Shown: positions 25,241 through 33,865, counted from the stretch's first letter. The stretch: DNA of 64,000 nucleotides from Robiginitalea sediminis (GCF_002198115.1 NZ_NGNR01000003.1:429546-493545); one strand, 5' to 3'. Program-made: numbers and translations. The notes: generated by a model not told the origin, from the letters alone.

Positions 25241-25802
25241 AAACCTATTTGAAAAGGAACGGCAGCAAGCCCCGCCCATGCCCGACGGCCACGAGGCGCG
25301 GTTCCTGGAGCGGCTCGATGCCGAATTCCCCAGGAAACGGAACAAACCCTATCTGTGGCTGGGTTTAGCGGCCTGCGTGGTGGGCCTGCTCGGTCTCGGG
25401 ATTTGGCTCTATCCACCCCGCGACCCCTCGGTTCCTGTGCAACCCCAGGTGGTGTTGCAGGATAGCACTGCAGTGGAAGAAGGCCTCTCCCTGGGGGACC
25501 TCTCGCCCGACCTGAAAAAGCTGGAGCAGTACTATGCGGCGAACATCAGTATGGAATTGGCCAGTTTGGATATCTCCGATGGGAACAAGGCCGTGGCCGA
25601 CGGGTACCTGGAGCGGCTGCGGCAGCTCGATGCCGAATACAAAAGCCTCAGCCGGGAGCTCAACGAGATTGGCCCCAACGAAGAAACCATAACGGCTATG
25701 ATCCGGAATTTCCAGCTGCGGTTGGACCTGTTGCAAAAACTAAAAGCGAAGTTGAACGAATTAAAACAATCGAAAAATGAAACAGTTATCAGCAGTGTGT
25801 AA
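25224..25802 (+). CDS. Membrane protein, probable anti-sigma factor partner
   Basis: A 192-residue protein with a cytosolic N-terminus (about 1-42, MSQDLRNLFEKERQQAPP), one membrane helix (about 45-66) and a mostly helical extracytoplasmic part with repeated coiled-coil-like residues (LKKLEQYYAANISMELASLD, RLRQLDAEYKSLSRELNEIG). It starts within the sigma gene, so the two are translationally coupled, and such placement is typical for an anti-sigma factor. No recognised zinc anti-sigma motif is present. The stop overlaps the next gene by 26 bases. Confidence 0.75.
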   Translation: MSQDLRNLFEKERQQAPPMPDGHEARFLERLDAEFPRKRNKPYLWLGLAACVVGLLGLGIWLYPPRDPSVPVQPQVVLQDSTAVEEGLSLGDLSPDLKKLEQYYAANISMELASLDISDGNKAVADGYLERLRQLDAEYKSLSRELNEIGPNEETITAMIRNFQLRLDLLQKLKAKLNELKQSKNETVISSV

Positions 25803-27216
25803 GGGCCTGCTCCTTATGGTCCTCGGCCTGGGCACCGCCCTGGGCCAGCAATCCAGGACCTACAAGGAAACCTTCAAGGTGGCTCCCGATGTCTCGGTAT
25901 CCCTCAATACCACCCATGCCGACATCGAATTTGAAACCTGGAACCGCAATGAGGTGGTAGTGGAGGCCGAGATTACCCTGGAAGGGGCTACTGAGGAAGA
26001 GGCCCGGGCCTATTTCGAAAACGGGGGAATGAAAATCCTGGGCAACAGTTCGGAGGTGGAAATCAGCACCCGCGCCGACCAGGCCTGGACCTACCGTTTT
26101 GCTGCTCCTGATGTGGCCGATTTTGATTTTGTGATGCCGGACATCGAAATCCCGGACATCGCTCCAATCCTGGAAGGCATAGAAGTCCCCGGATTTTATA
26201 TGCCTGAATTGCCACCCATGCCGCCCGTTCCCAATTTCGATTACGAAGCCTATTCCAAGGACGGGGAAGCCTACATGAAACGTTGGCAGTCCGAATTCAA
26301 GGAGAAATTCACCCCGGAGTACGAAGAGCGGATGAAGGAGTGGTCCGAGCGGATGGAAGCGCGGGGCGAAGAGCTCGCCGCACGCATGGAGGAGCGTCAG
26401 GCTCGGATGGAAGAACGGCAGGCCGAGATGGAAGAACGTATGGCCCGGCGGATGGAAGAGCGGGAGGCCCGGATGGAGCTGCGGGCACAGGAACGCGAAA
26501 AAGCTGCTAAGGCTCGTGTAGAGGCCCGCGAAATGGGACTGAGGGCCCGGAAGGATGCGGATAGGTCCAGGGTGTTTTTTATGCGCGGTAACGATGGGAA
26601 CCGCAAGTTCAACATCAAGAAGACCATCCGGGTTAAGATGCCGAAAGATGCCCGGCTCAAACTCAACGTGCGCCACGGGGAGGTGAAACTCGCTGGGAAT
26701 ACCCACAATATGCAGGCAACCTTGTCCTATTCAAGGTTGCTTGCCTCCACCATAGACGGGGATCAAACGGACGTAAGCGTCCGTTATTCCCCCGTGGCGG
26801 TAAAGTCATGGAATAACGGGAAGCTCCAGGCAGACTTTTCTGACGAGGTCCTTCTGGACCAGGTAGGACGCCTGCGGCTTTCGGCCAATGCCTCGGAGGT
26901 GACTATTGAAAGGCTCCTAAGGGAGGTATCCATTCACAATAACCTTGGGGTACTGAACATCGGCACCATTGCGTCCGACTTCAGCCGGATGGAGGTTCAG
27001 GTGCAAAACGGACAAATCCGGGCCGTTTTACCGGACAGCCCCTATGGGATCCGGGTGGCCAACCACGCCTCGAATGTGTCCCTGCCCGGACAGATCGTTT
27101 GGGAGGGCCCTGCAAAAGCCTACGGGAGCGAAAGGAAAGGCTACCATCAGAAACGAGATTCGGGCCGTTCTGTGGTCATTAATGCCTCTTACAGCGATGT
27201 AACCTTAAAAGAGTAG
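25777..27216 (+). CDS. DUF4097-like exported protein with a long charged coiled helix
   Basis: A 479-residue protein with a signal peptide ending near TALGQQ. Residues about 25-125 and 285-479 form beta-rich adhesin-like DUF4097 segments (VSVSLNTTHADIEFETWNRNEV, LNVRHGEVKLAGN, VRVANHASNVSLPGQ). Between them lies a proline-rich stretch (PELPPMPPVPNFD) and about 90 residues dominated by E, R and M with an irregular near-seven repeat (MEERQARMEERQAEMEER), which should form a single charged alpha helix. It is the third gene of the sigma operon, hence a likely target or sensor of the sigma factor. Function unknown. Confidence 0.8.
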   Translation: MKQLSAVCKGLLLMVLGLGTALGQQSRTYKETFKVAPDVSVSLNTTHADIEFETWNRNEVVVEAEITLEGATEEEARAYFENGGMKILGNSSEVEISTRADQAWTYRFAAPDVADFDFVMPDIEIPDIAPILEGIEVPGFYMPELPPMPPVPNFDYEAYSKDGEAYMKRWQSEFKEKFTPEYEERMKEWSERMEARGEELAARMEERQARMEERQAEMEERMARRMEEREARMELRAQEREKAAKARVEAREMGLRARKDADRSRVFFMRGNDGNRKFNIKKTIRVKMPKDARLKLNVRHGEVKLAGNTHNMQATLSYSRLLASTIDGDQTDVSVRYSPVAVKSWNNGKLQADFSDEVLLDQVGRLRLSANASEVTIERLLREVSIHNNLGVLNIGTIASDFSRMEVQVQNGQIRAVLPDSPYGIRVANHASNVSLPGQIVWEGPAKAYGSERKGYHQKRDSGRSVVINASYSDVTLKE

Positions 27217-27256
27217 CAACAGCCTTCACGCCATCCCAAATCCCTACTGCCTTCTA

Positions 27257-27275
27257 TTGGGCCGTCCTGGCCCAG
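27257..27275. terminator. GC-rich hairpin between convergent genes
   Basis: TTGGGCC (27257-27263) and GGCCCAG (27269-27275) pair with a five-base loop between the end of the DUF4097-like gene and the end of msrA. There is no T tract, so intrinsic termination is uncertain. Confidence 0.3.
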
Positions 27276-27298
27276 CGACCTACTCACCTACGAGGCGC

Positions 27299-27982
27299 TC
27301 AATGCGCATTCTCCTTGAGATACTCCTTGAAATTGGCCTTGAATCGGTTTAACCTGGGAATGGAAACATTCTGGATATACGGGTTATTCGGGTTACGGCG
27401 CTCATAATCCTGGTGGTAGTACTCCGCCTTGTAGAAAAGGGTAAAAGGGGTCACCTCGGTTACAATGGGCTGGTCGTAGACCTGGTTTTCCTCCAGGGCC
27501 TCTATATACGCAGTTATGATTTTTTGCTCCTCCGGAGACTTATAAAAGGCGATGGAGCGGTACTGCGCCCCCCTGTCCGGTCCCTGGCGGTTCAGGGTAG
27601 TGGGGTCGTGGGAGCCGAAAAAGACCTGGACCAATTCAAAGAAGCTGATCTGCTCCGGGTCATAGTAGACCTCCACGGCCTCGGCATGCCCGGTTCGCCC
27701 GTAACTGACCTGTTCATAGGTCGGGTCTTTTTCCAGGCCGCCGGCATAGCCCGAGATGACCTCTTTTACTCCCCTGACACTTTCAAAAATGGCCTCCACA
27801 CACCAGAAACAACCGCTGGCGAAATAGGCGGTTTCATACCCGGACAGGTCCTGGGGGGTATCTGCTGCCATGGGGGTGGGCAGGGGCTCCTCCTTGGAGG
27901 CATCCGATTTGGCATGGGACTGGCAGCAGACCAGCAGGAGCAGGACCGCGGCCCCGTACAGACTTTTTCCAATTGTGCGCAT
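27299..27982 (-). CDS. msrA: Peptide methionine-S-sulfoxide reductase, lipoprotein
   Basis: A 227-residue protein with an N-terminal lipobox-like signal (LLVCCQS) followed by the MsrA domain. The catalytic cysteine is in GCFWCVEA near residue 58, followed by GYAGG and HAEAVEVYYD, and the substrate-binding segment GSHDPTTLNRQGPDRGAQYR. It repairs oxidised methionine in exported or periplasmic proteins. It is a single gene, convergent with the sigma operon. The near-consensus -7 box CGAAGATA (minus: TATCTTCG) at 28003-28010 is one base short of a full match. Confidence 0.95.
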   Translation of the reverse strand: MRTIGKSLYGAAVLLLLVCCQSHAKSDASKEEPLPTPMAADTPQDLSGYETAYFASGCFWCVEAIFESVRGVKEVISGYAGGLEKDPTYEQVSYGRTGHAEAVEVYYDPEQISFFELVQVFFGSHDPTTLNRQGPDRGAQYRSIAFYKSPEEQKIITAYIEALEENQVYDQPIVTEVTPFTLFYKAEYYHQDYERRNPNNPYIQNVSIPRLNRFKANFKEYLKENAH

Positions 27983-28137
27983 GGCGATTCTTTTTTTGTT
28001 TTCGAAGATACAAAGGGACGGGCAGACCGCTTCCCTAAAGGGTGTTAAAGCCTGGGTGCCCGGTACCGGGGATAGGGTCGCCGCGGGTGGGAGATACTTA
28101 CAACCCCGCTTGTGAAATCCGGAAGAATTAACCGAAA

Positions 28138-28758
28138 TTGGCTCCTGTGAAACCCTTGCTGCAAATCCCCTATTCCCCGAAGGACTATATCCCGATAGAC
28201 CTGGAAGGCCTCGACCTTCAAGCCTGTGGGGTTCGGGTGTTGACTCATTTGGATGACCATCAGGCGCAGGTGGCGTATGGGGGATATTTGGAGCGTCGGG
28301 GGATTTATGCGGGCTTCGGCCATTTTGGAGGGCAGGAAAATGTGCCCCGCAACATCCACCTGGGGGTGGATTTCTGGGCCCCGGCCGGAACCCCTGTCCT
28401 GGCCCCGGTTTCGGGAAAGGTCCACAGCCTGGCGCATCGCCTCACCCCAGGGGACTATGGCCCGGTGATCCTCCTGGAGCACGATATGCCGAATGGGCAG
28501 CGCCTCTTTTCCCTCTACGGACACCTGAGTCCTGAAAGCCTTACCGGACTTTACCCGGGTCGGGCGATTGGCGCCGGGGAAGTGCTGGGTAGCCTGGGGT
28601 TGGAGGCCGACAATGGCGGGTATCCGCCCCACCTGCATTTTCAGCTTATCCGGGATCTTGAAGGGTATAGTGGCGACTACCCGGGGGTTTGCAGTCCCGA
28701 AGAGCTGGATTTTTATCGCCAAAATTGCCCGGACCCGCTTCCCTTCCTCAAAATCTGA
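28138..28758 (+). CDS. M23 family metallopeptidase
   Basis: A 206-residue peptidase. Metal and catalytic residues are seen: H74 and D78 in NIHLGVDFW (HxxxD), H129 in YGHLS and H165/H167 in HLHFQL. Such LytM/M23 enzymes cut glycyl or DD-crosslinks in peptidoglycan, or act on peptides. There is no clear signal peptide in the open frame, so it may be cytosolic or exported another way. The start shown is TTG 28138, and GTG 28147 is equally plausible. It is rightward and precedes the tandem small-protein genes. Confidence 0.88.
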   Translation: MAPVKPLLQIPYSPKDYIPIDLEGLDLQACGVRVLTHLDDHQAQVAYGGYLERRGIYAGFGHFGGQENVPRNIHLGVDFWAPAGTPVLAPVSGKVHSLAHRLTPGDYGPVILLEHDMPNGQRLFSLYGHLSPESLTGLYPGRAIGAGEVLGSLGLEADNGGYPPHLHFQLIRDLEGYSGDYPGVCSPEELDFYRQNCPDPLPFLKI

Positions 28759-28916
28759 GGCCCAAAACCATCGGTTAACGGCTTGTTTTCCCGGTATGCG
28801 GTTTACGGAGTGGAATCCGTTCACCGATGCTTTTGAGCACTTAAGCGCCGTTTTTGTCGCATACCGAAAAATAAGGGGGTTTGGCCGATTTCACCCCCCC
28901 TTGACCCCTCATCGGG

Positions 28917-28938
28917 CTGTTATTTTATCAAATAACAG
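28917..28938 (+). promoter_or_regulatory. Perfect 9-bp hairpin just before the first small secreted-protein gene
   Basis: CTGTTATTT (28917-28925), loop TATC, AAATAACAG (28930-28938), ending eight bases before the ATG at 28947. It is A/T-rich and has no T tract, so it resembles an operator or leader hairpin rather than a terminator. The second copy (ATG 29431) lacks it. Confidence 0.4.
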
Positions 28939-28946
28939 TTCGAATT

Positions 28947-29183
28947 ATGAAAGCCATTGTAACCCTTGTTTTTGTCCTTTTGATCGGAGTAGCCGCCCAG
29001 GCTCAGGAGCGCACTGCCGAAGTAAAAGTGGAAGGTGTAAAAATGGAGCTGGTACAGGTTAGCGAAATCCAGCAGCACATCGCCAGGAAGGAGCAACAGG
29101 TAGCCCGCCTGTACCGCCGCAGCGGCTCCCGCGTAAAGAAAGCGCTCTCCTTCAGCACGAAATACGACAAGGGAATCGCTTAA
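28947..29183 (+). CDS. Small secreted protein, copy 1
   Basis: A 78-residue protein with a signal peptide cleaved near AAQA-Q (residues 1-19). The mature part of about 58 residues is basic and polar: RTAEVKVEGVKMELVQVSEI, KEQQVARLYRRSGSRVKKAL and SFSTKYDKGIA. I recognise no family. Seven residues differ from copy 2 (4, 5, 7, 12, 23, 45 and 47 or close), mostly in the signal peptide. The hairpin at 28917-28938 sits just upstream. It could be an exported regulatory or structural peptide, but no function is shown. Confidence 0.85.
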   Translation: MKAIVTLVFVLLIGVAAQAQERTAEVKVEGVKMELVQVSEIQQHIARKEQQVARLYRRSGSRVKKALSFSTKYDKGIA

Positions 29184-29430
29184 GATTCGCCCCGCGCCTT
29201 TCCTGATTTCTGATAAATACCGAAAATACCTCCCTGAAAAACCCGGGACCCTACCGATAAACGACCACTTCTTTCGATAAGCGGAAACGGGCATCTGATC
29301 CGTTCACCGGGATTTTGATACCGCTTATCCGGGATTTTGCCAGATACCGGGAATAAAGGGTTCTTCGACGAAATGCAAGGGCCTGTACACCCCTTTGCCC
29401 CGTTCAGATTACAGATAAAGACCCCAAATC

Positions 29431-29667
29431 ATGAAAGCTGTAATCACCATCGTTTTTGTCCTTTTCATCGGAGTAGCTGCCCAGGCCCAGGAGCGCATTG
29501 CCGAAGTAAAAGTAGAAGGTGTAAAAATGGAGCTGGTTCAGGTCAGCGAGATCCAGCAGCATATGGCCCAGAAGGAGCAGCAGGTAGCCCGCCTGTACCG
29601 CCGCAGCGGCTCCCGGGTAAAGAAGGCACTTTCCTTCAGTACCAAATACGACAAGGGGATCGCTTAA
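29431..29667 (+). CDS. Small secreted protein, copy 2
   Basis: A 78-residue paralogue of the gene at 28947, starting MKAVITIVFVLFIGVAAQ. The mature region is nearly identical (SEIQQHMAQKEQQVARLYRR), which indicates purifying selection or very recent duplication. Both copies keep a start, signal peptide and stop, and neither looks broken. They are separated by 247 bases of intergenic DNA with a direct repeat of CCGGGATTTTG. It is possibly expressed differently from copy 1, because the upstream hairpin is missing. Confidence 0.85.
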   Translation: MKAVITIVFVLFIGVAAQAQERIAEVKVEGVKMELVQVSEIQQHMAQKEQQVARLYRRSGSRVKKALSFSTKYDKGIA

Positions 29668-29867
29668 GATTCGGACAGGGTTTGATGCCGGAGCTTTCCG
29701 GATAGGGTGTTGATCTGACTCGGGGTATTGCCCCCGCCCCCAACCATCAATGTAACCATGCAGGATGCAACCGCCTTGCAGGCCTATGGCCCCCCGGGGG
29801 TATAATTAGCCCATACCCCTGCAGCCTCCCATCGGGGATTCCCAAATCAAAATTCGGGTTCGAGAAC

Positions 29868-30566
29868 TTAGGACGGATTCTTGTTTAAAAGCGGCTCTAA
29901 TACCGCCCAGACGTTTTCGGCCAGGATTTTATGGCCTTCTGCCGTGGGGTGGATGCCATCCTGTTGGTTGAGCTCCGGAATGCCCCCAACTCCTTTCAGC
30001 AGAAACGGGATCAGCGCCACGCCTTCCTCTGCAGCGATCTCGGGAAAGAGCGCGCGGAATTCTGCGGTGTAATCCGGTCCCATATTGGGCGGGAGCTGCA
30101 TACCGGCAAGAACGATTTCCGCCTCGGGGTAGCGCGACCTCACCCCCTGGATAATAGCTGTGAGGTTGGCACGGGTCTCACTTAAGGGAATCCCGCGCAG
30201 CCCATCGTTGGCCCCGAGTTCCAGGACAAAAACAGCTACCTCCTGCCTGAGGATCCAGTCCAGGCGGTTACGCCCCCCGGCGGTTGTTTCCCCGCTGAGC
30301 CCGGCATTGACTACCCGGTAGGGATACGCCAGGGAATCCAGGCGTTGCCCCAGGAGGGCAGGGAAGGCCTGTTCGGTTTCCAGGCCGTAACCCGCCGTGA
30401 GGGAATCGCCGAAAAAGAGGATGACGTTCCCGGCAGAGGTAGTGGGTTGTTCAGCTGTTTGTTCCTCCTCTGCAGGAGCCTGGGAAGATGTTTGAGCCGT
30501 CCGGTCCCCACAGGAGATCAACAGGGCAAGCAGCAAAAAATAACGAAATTTTAAGAAGGCAGACAT
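29868..30566 (-). CDS. Arylesterase / acyl-CoA thioesterase I-like SGNH hydrolase, lipoprotein
   Basis: A 232-residue lipoprotein (lipobox ALLISC) related to TesA. GDSL blocks are intact: LFFGDSLTAGYGLE (I), SGETTAGG (II), LGANDGLRG (III) and DGIHPTAEGHKIL (V). TesA hydrolyses thioesters and lysophospholipids in the periplasm. I chose ATG 30566 because a longer in-frame version begins with a non-signal sequence and would reach past the divergent ABC gene start. The divergent partner genes are an ABC ATPase and a large permease, the same neighbourhood as tesA-ybbA-ybbP in Escherichia coli. Confidence 0.9.
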   Translation of the reverse strand: MSAFLKFRYFLLLALLISCGDRTAQTSSQAPAEEEQTAEQPTTSAGNVILFFGDSLTAGYGLETEQAFPALLGQRLDSLAYPYRVVNAGLSGETTAGGRNRLDWILRQEVAVFVLELGANDGLRGIPLSETRANLTAIIQGVRSRYPEAEIVLAGMQLPPNMGPDYTAEFRALFPEIAAEEGVALIPFLLKGVGGIPELNQQDGIHPTAEGHKILAENVWAVLEPLLNKNPS

Positions 30567-30627
30567 AGCGCGCGCTCTGGGTTTTCGAGGTGGTTTGTGT
30601 ATTTTCAGCCCTTCGAACCACGGGCTC

Positions 30628-31296
30628 ATGTCAAATATATTAAACGTAACGCAGCTACGGAAAAGCTACCATAGCGGGGAAAAAACCCTAACCGTCCTGG
30701 ATGATATTACCTTCTCGGTAGAGGCCGGAACCCGGTTTGCCATTGTGGGGCCTTCCGGGAGCGGAAAGACAACCTTACTGGGCTTATGTGCGGGCCTGGA
30801 CCAACCCGATTCCGGGGGTGTGAGCCTATGTGGGGAGGACCTGGGAACCCTAGATGAGGACCAGTGTGCAGCCCTGCGCAACCGGGAGGTCGGGTTCATC
30901 TTCCAGAATTTTCAGTTGCTGCCCACCCTGACGGCGCTGGAGAACGTGAGCCTGCCACTGGAACTCAGGGGAGACAAGGCTGCTGCAACCACGGCAAAAG
31001 AACTCCTCACCAAGGTAGGCCTGGCCGAGCGCATGGACCATTACCCCAGCCAGTTGTCTGGGGGCGAGCAGCAGCGGGTGGCCATGGCCCGGGCATTTTC
31101 CAACAGTCCCAGCCTCCTTTTTGCGGACGAACCCACGGGGAACCTGGATGAGGATACCGGAAGCCGTGTTATAGACCTGCTTTTTAACCTCAATGCAGAA
31201 GCCGGGACCACATTGGTGATTGTAACCCACGATATGGACCTGGCCCGGCAGTGCGACCGGATCCTCAGGCTTAAAGGAGGAAGAATCCTGGAATAG
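30628..31296 (+). CDS. ABC transporter ATP-binding protein, YbbA/LolD-like
   Basis: A 222-residue ABC ATPase. Walker A is GPSGSGKTTLLGL, the signature is LSGGEQQRVAMARAF, and Walker B is LLFADEPTGNLD. The start ATG 30628 gives MSNILNVTQLRKSYHSGEKT, the usual N-terminus. It belongs to the MacB/LolD/YbbA class that works with FtsX-like permeases, taking lipids, lipoproteins or peptides out of the membrane. The permease gene starts four bases after its stop, so the two form a transporter. Its divergent partner is the tesA-like gene. Confidence 0.93.
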   Translation: MSNILNVTQLRKSYHSGEKTLTVLDDITFSVEAGTRFAIVGPSGSGKTTLLGLCAGLDQPDSGGVSLCGEDLGTLDEDQCAALRNREVGFIFQNFQLLPTLTALENVSLPLELRGDKAAATTAKELLTKVGLAERMDHYPSQLSGGEQQRVAMARAFSNSPSLLFADEPTGNLDEDTGSRVIDLLFNLNAEAGTTLVIVTHDMDLARQCDRILRLKGGRILE

Positions 31297-31300
31297 GCAA

Positions 31301-33865
31301 ATGGGAAGCAGGCATTCAGATCAAATACCGAAGAACCAGGCAGGGCTTTTATGGCTCCTGCAGATGGCCTGGCGCGATGGGCGGGCCAGCCTCAGGCGCT
31401 TATTGCTCTTTATGAGCTCCATCGTGCTGGGTATCGCTGCCCTGGTGGCCATCCAGAATTTCGGGATGACCCTGGAGGAAAACATCGCCGGCCAGTCCCG
31501 CGAGCTCATGGGTGCCGACTTCCTGGTAGATATGGAATCCGAACCCGATGAAGCCCTCCGCGATACCATAGCCCTTATTCCAGGGACCTATCTCAGGGAA
31601 GTGAATTTTGCCTCCATGCTCTCCTTCCCGGACAGGGAAGGGACCCGCCTGGTGCGCATCCGGGGGGTGGAACCCGGTTTCCCCTTTTATGGGGAACTAA
31701 CCACAAGACCGGAAGCTGCTGCCGGTGCCTTCGGGAAGGCCCCTGGGGCGCTGGTGGATGCCACGGTCATGACCCAGTATGCCCTTCGGCCGGGAGATTC
31801 CGTGACCATCGGAAACCTGACCCTTCCCATAGCGGCGAGCCTTGTGGATGCCCCGGGAAATACGCAGGTTTCCACTTCGGTGGCCCCTGCCATCTGGATC
31901 CCTTATGACCAGATTGCAGCTACCGGGCTCATCCAGGTGGGCAGCCGGGTGGAGTACAATTACTATTTTCAAGTTCCCGAGGGAACGGACCTGGGCGCCA
32001 TTTACGACCGCTGGGATGCCGTGCTGGACGACGCCAATGCGGATATGGACCTGCATACCGACACCAGCGACCGGCTTGGCAGGCGCTACCAAAACGTGGG
32101 GCGATTCCTGAAGCTGGTGGCCTTTATCGCCCTTTTGCTGGGGTGTTTAGGGATTGCCAGTTCCGTACACATCTACATGAAGGAGAAGCGGGCTTCCATA
32201 GCTATTCTGAAGTGCCTGGGCGCTTCCCGCAGGCAAAGTCTTCTGATTTTCCTTTTCCAGATCGCGGGGATCGGGCTCCTGGGAGGAATAGTCGGTACAG
32301 GTCTCGGGTTGGTATTGCAAGCGGTATTCCCCCAACTCATAGGCGGGTTGCTACCGGTGGAACTCCAATGGAGCACACACTGGGAACCGGTAGCTCTGGG
32401 GCTTGTCCTTGGTGTGGGGATGGCACTCCTATTTGGACTGCTGCCCTTGCTGGGCAGCTGGTTTGTGAGTCCGTTGGCCGTATTGCGGGTAGCAGAGCGT
32501 ACCCCGGCCATGTCCAATAGGATTACCACCGCAGTTCTCCTGCTCATTTTTGGGGTCTTGTGGGGGGTGTCCGTCTTGCTTCTGGAGCGACCCCTGCGCG
32601 CTCTGTGGTTTGTACTTGGTCTTGCCGCGGTCTTCCTGGTCCTGGCGTTAATCGCCTGGGGTATTATGTGGGGGGTGCGCCGGTATTTTCCCCACGGATG
32701 GGGGTTCGAGGCCCGGCAGGGACTCCTTAACCTGTTCCGTCCCAACAACCAGACCCTGGTCCTGATCCTGGCCATCGGGATTGGAACTTTTTTAATCAGT
32801 ACGCTTTATTTTACGCAGGACATGCTTTTAGCCCGGGCCAGGATGGAGGATGACCGGCCTGCTGCCAACCTGATTTTACTGGATGTCCAGGCCGGGCAGC
32901 AAGAGTCGGTGGCAGCCCAGATACGGCCCACGGGTATGGAAGTGCTTGAGAATATCCCCATTGTAACCATGCGGCTGGCCTCCATTGCGGGCCGCACGGT
33001 GGAGGCAATCCGTGCCGATTCCACTTCAACGATCAACCAATGGATTCTAAGCCACGAATTCCGGGTCACATACAGGGATAGCCTGATTCCCTCCGAAGTC
33101 CTTCAGGAGGGGGAATGGGCCTCCAGTTACGCAGGGACCGGCCCGGTGCCCGTCTCCCTCTCCGACAACGTGGCCCGCGATGCCCGGGTAACCATTGGGG
33201 ATACCCTGGTCTTTAATGTGCAGGGCGTCTTGATGGACACCTATGTGGCCAGTATCCGCCAGGTGGACTGGGGGCGGATGCAGCTCAACTTCTCCGTGGT
33301 TTTCCCGCCGGGAGTCCTGGAGGACGCCCCTCGGTTCCATGTGATGACCACCTATGCCCCGGATACCGATTCCTCAGCCCGCCTGCAACAGGCCCTGGTC
33401 CGGAATTTCCCCAATATTACCGTACTGGACATCCGCCAGATCCTGGATGTGATTACCGATATACTGGATAAAATTGGCTGGGTGATCCGGTTTATGGCCT
33501 TTTTCAGTATCCTTACAGGACTCATCGTATTGCTGGGCGCAGTCCGTACCAGCAAATACCAGCGCATACGGGAAAGTGTGCTGTTGCGTACCCTGGGGGC
33601 TCAGGGCCGGCAGATCCTGAGGATTTCGGCCATGGAATACTTTTTCCTTGGGGCTATAGGTGGGCTGATGGGCGCCGTACTGGCCCTACTGGCTACGGAA
33701 CTGCTGGCCTATGGGGTTTTCGAGGTTCCCTTTACCCCCTCCTGGGTCCCCTTCGGGGTAGTCTTCCCGGTGATTACCCTGCTGGTACTGGGTATCGGCC
33801 TTGCGAACAGCCGTGGGGTTATTAAGAGCCCGCCCTTGGAAGTGCTCCGAAAAGAGGGGGTTTAG
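31301..33865 (+). CDS. ABC transporter permease with FtsX-like domains, YbbP-like
   Basis: An 854-residue permease. The N-terminal membrane helix (residues 32-55, RLLLFMSSIVLGIAALVAI) is followed by a MacB-like periplasmic domain, then three helices of the first FtsX-like core (LLGCLGIASSVHIYMKEKRA, ILKCLGASRRQS), a second periplasmic domain and a second FtsX core near the end (LLGAVRTSKYQRIRESVLLR, TLGAQGRQILRIS). The two-core layout and size match YbbP. It is the partner of the ATPase at 30628. With a tesA-like thioesterase divergently encoded, the system may export or remodel lipids. Confidence 0.9.
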   Translation: MGSRHSDQIPKNQAGLLWLLQMAWRDGRASLRRLLLFMSSIVLGIAALVAIQNFGMTLEENIAGQSRELMGADFLVDMESEPDEALRDTIALIPGTYLREVNFASMLSFPDREGTRLVRIRGVEPGFPFYGELTTRPEAAAGAFGKAPGALVDATVMTQYALRPGDSVTIGNLTLPIAASLVDAPGNTQVSTSVAPAIWIPYDQIAATGLIQVGSRVEYNYYFQVPEGTDLGAIYDRWDAVLDDANADMDLHTDTSDRLGRRYQNVGRFLKLVAFIALLLGCLGIASSVHIYMKEKRASIAILKCLGASRRQSLLIFLFQIAGIGLLGGIVGTGLGLVLQAVFPQLIGGLLPVELQWSTHWEPVALGLVLGVGMALLFGLLPLLGSWFVSPLAVLRVAERTPAMSNRITTAVLLLIFGVLWGVSVLLLERPLRALWFVLGLAAVFLVLALIAWGIMWGVRRYFPHGWGFEARQGLLNLFRPNNQTLVLILAIGIGTFLISTLYFTQDMLLARARMEDDRPAANLILLDVQAGQQESVAAQIRPTGMEVLENIPIVTMRLASIAGRTVEAIRADSTSTINQWILSHEFRVTYRDSLIPSEVLQEGEWASSYAGTGPVPVSLSDNVARDARVTIGDTLVFNVQGVLMDTYVASIRQVDWGRMQLNFSVVFPPGVLEDAPRFHVMTTYAPDTDSSARLQQALVRNFPNITVLDIRQILDVITDILDKIGWVIRFMAFFSILTGLIVLLGAVRTSKYQRIRESVLLRTLGAQGRQILRISAMEYFFLGAIGGLMGAVLALLATELLAYGVFEVPFTPSWVPFGVVFPVITLLVLGIGLANSRGVIKSPPLEVLRKEGV

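Larger units (their letters stand above)
28815..29667 (+). repeat. Tandem duplication of a small secreted-protein gene with its 5' region (484-base period)
   Basis: Two units, 28815-29183 and 29298-29667, each hold a 12-base ATCCGTTCACCG at 132 or 133 bases before the ATG, further matching patches (TTTTG, ATACCG, AATA), then a 237-base gene. Proteins are identical at 71 of 78 positions. Shared GCTTAAGATTCG follows each stop. The coding part is more alike than the 5' part, so the protein seems constrained. Confidence 0.85.

Noticed and set aside
26340-26530. Low-complexity sequencing artefact in the charged repeat of the DUF4097-like gene
   Set aside because: The E/R/M-rich repeats are irregular and the reading frame stays open through the conserved beta-rich domain beyond, so they look genuine.
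28815-29667. CRISPR-like repeat array
   Set aside because: There are only two long units with coding genes, not short regular repeats with unique spacers.
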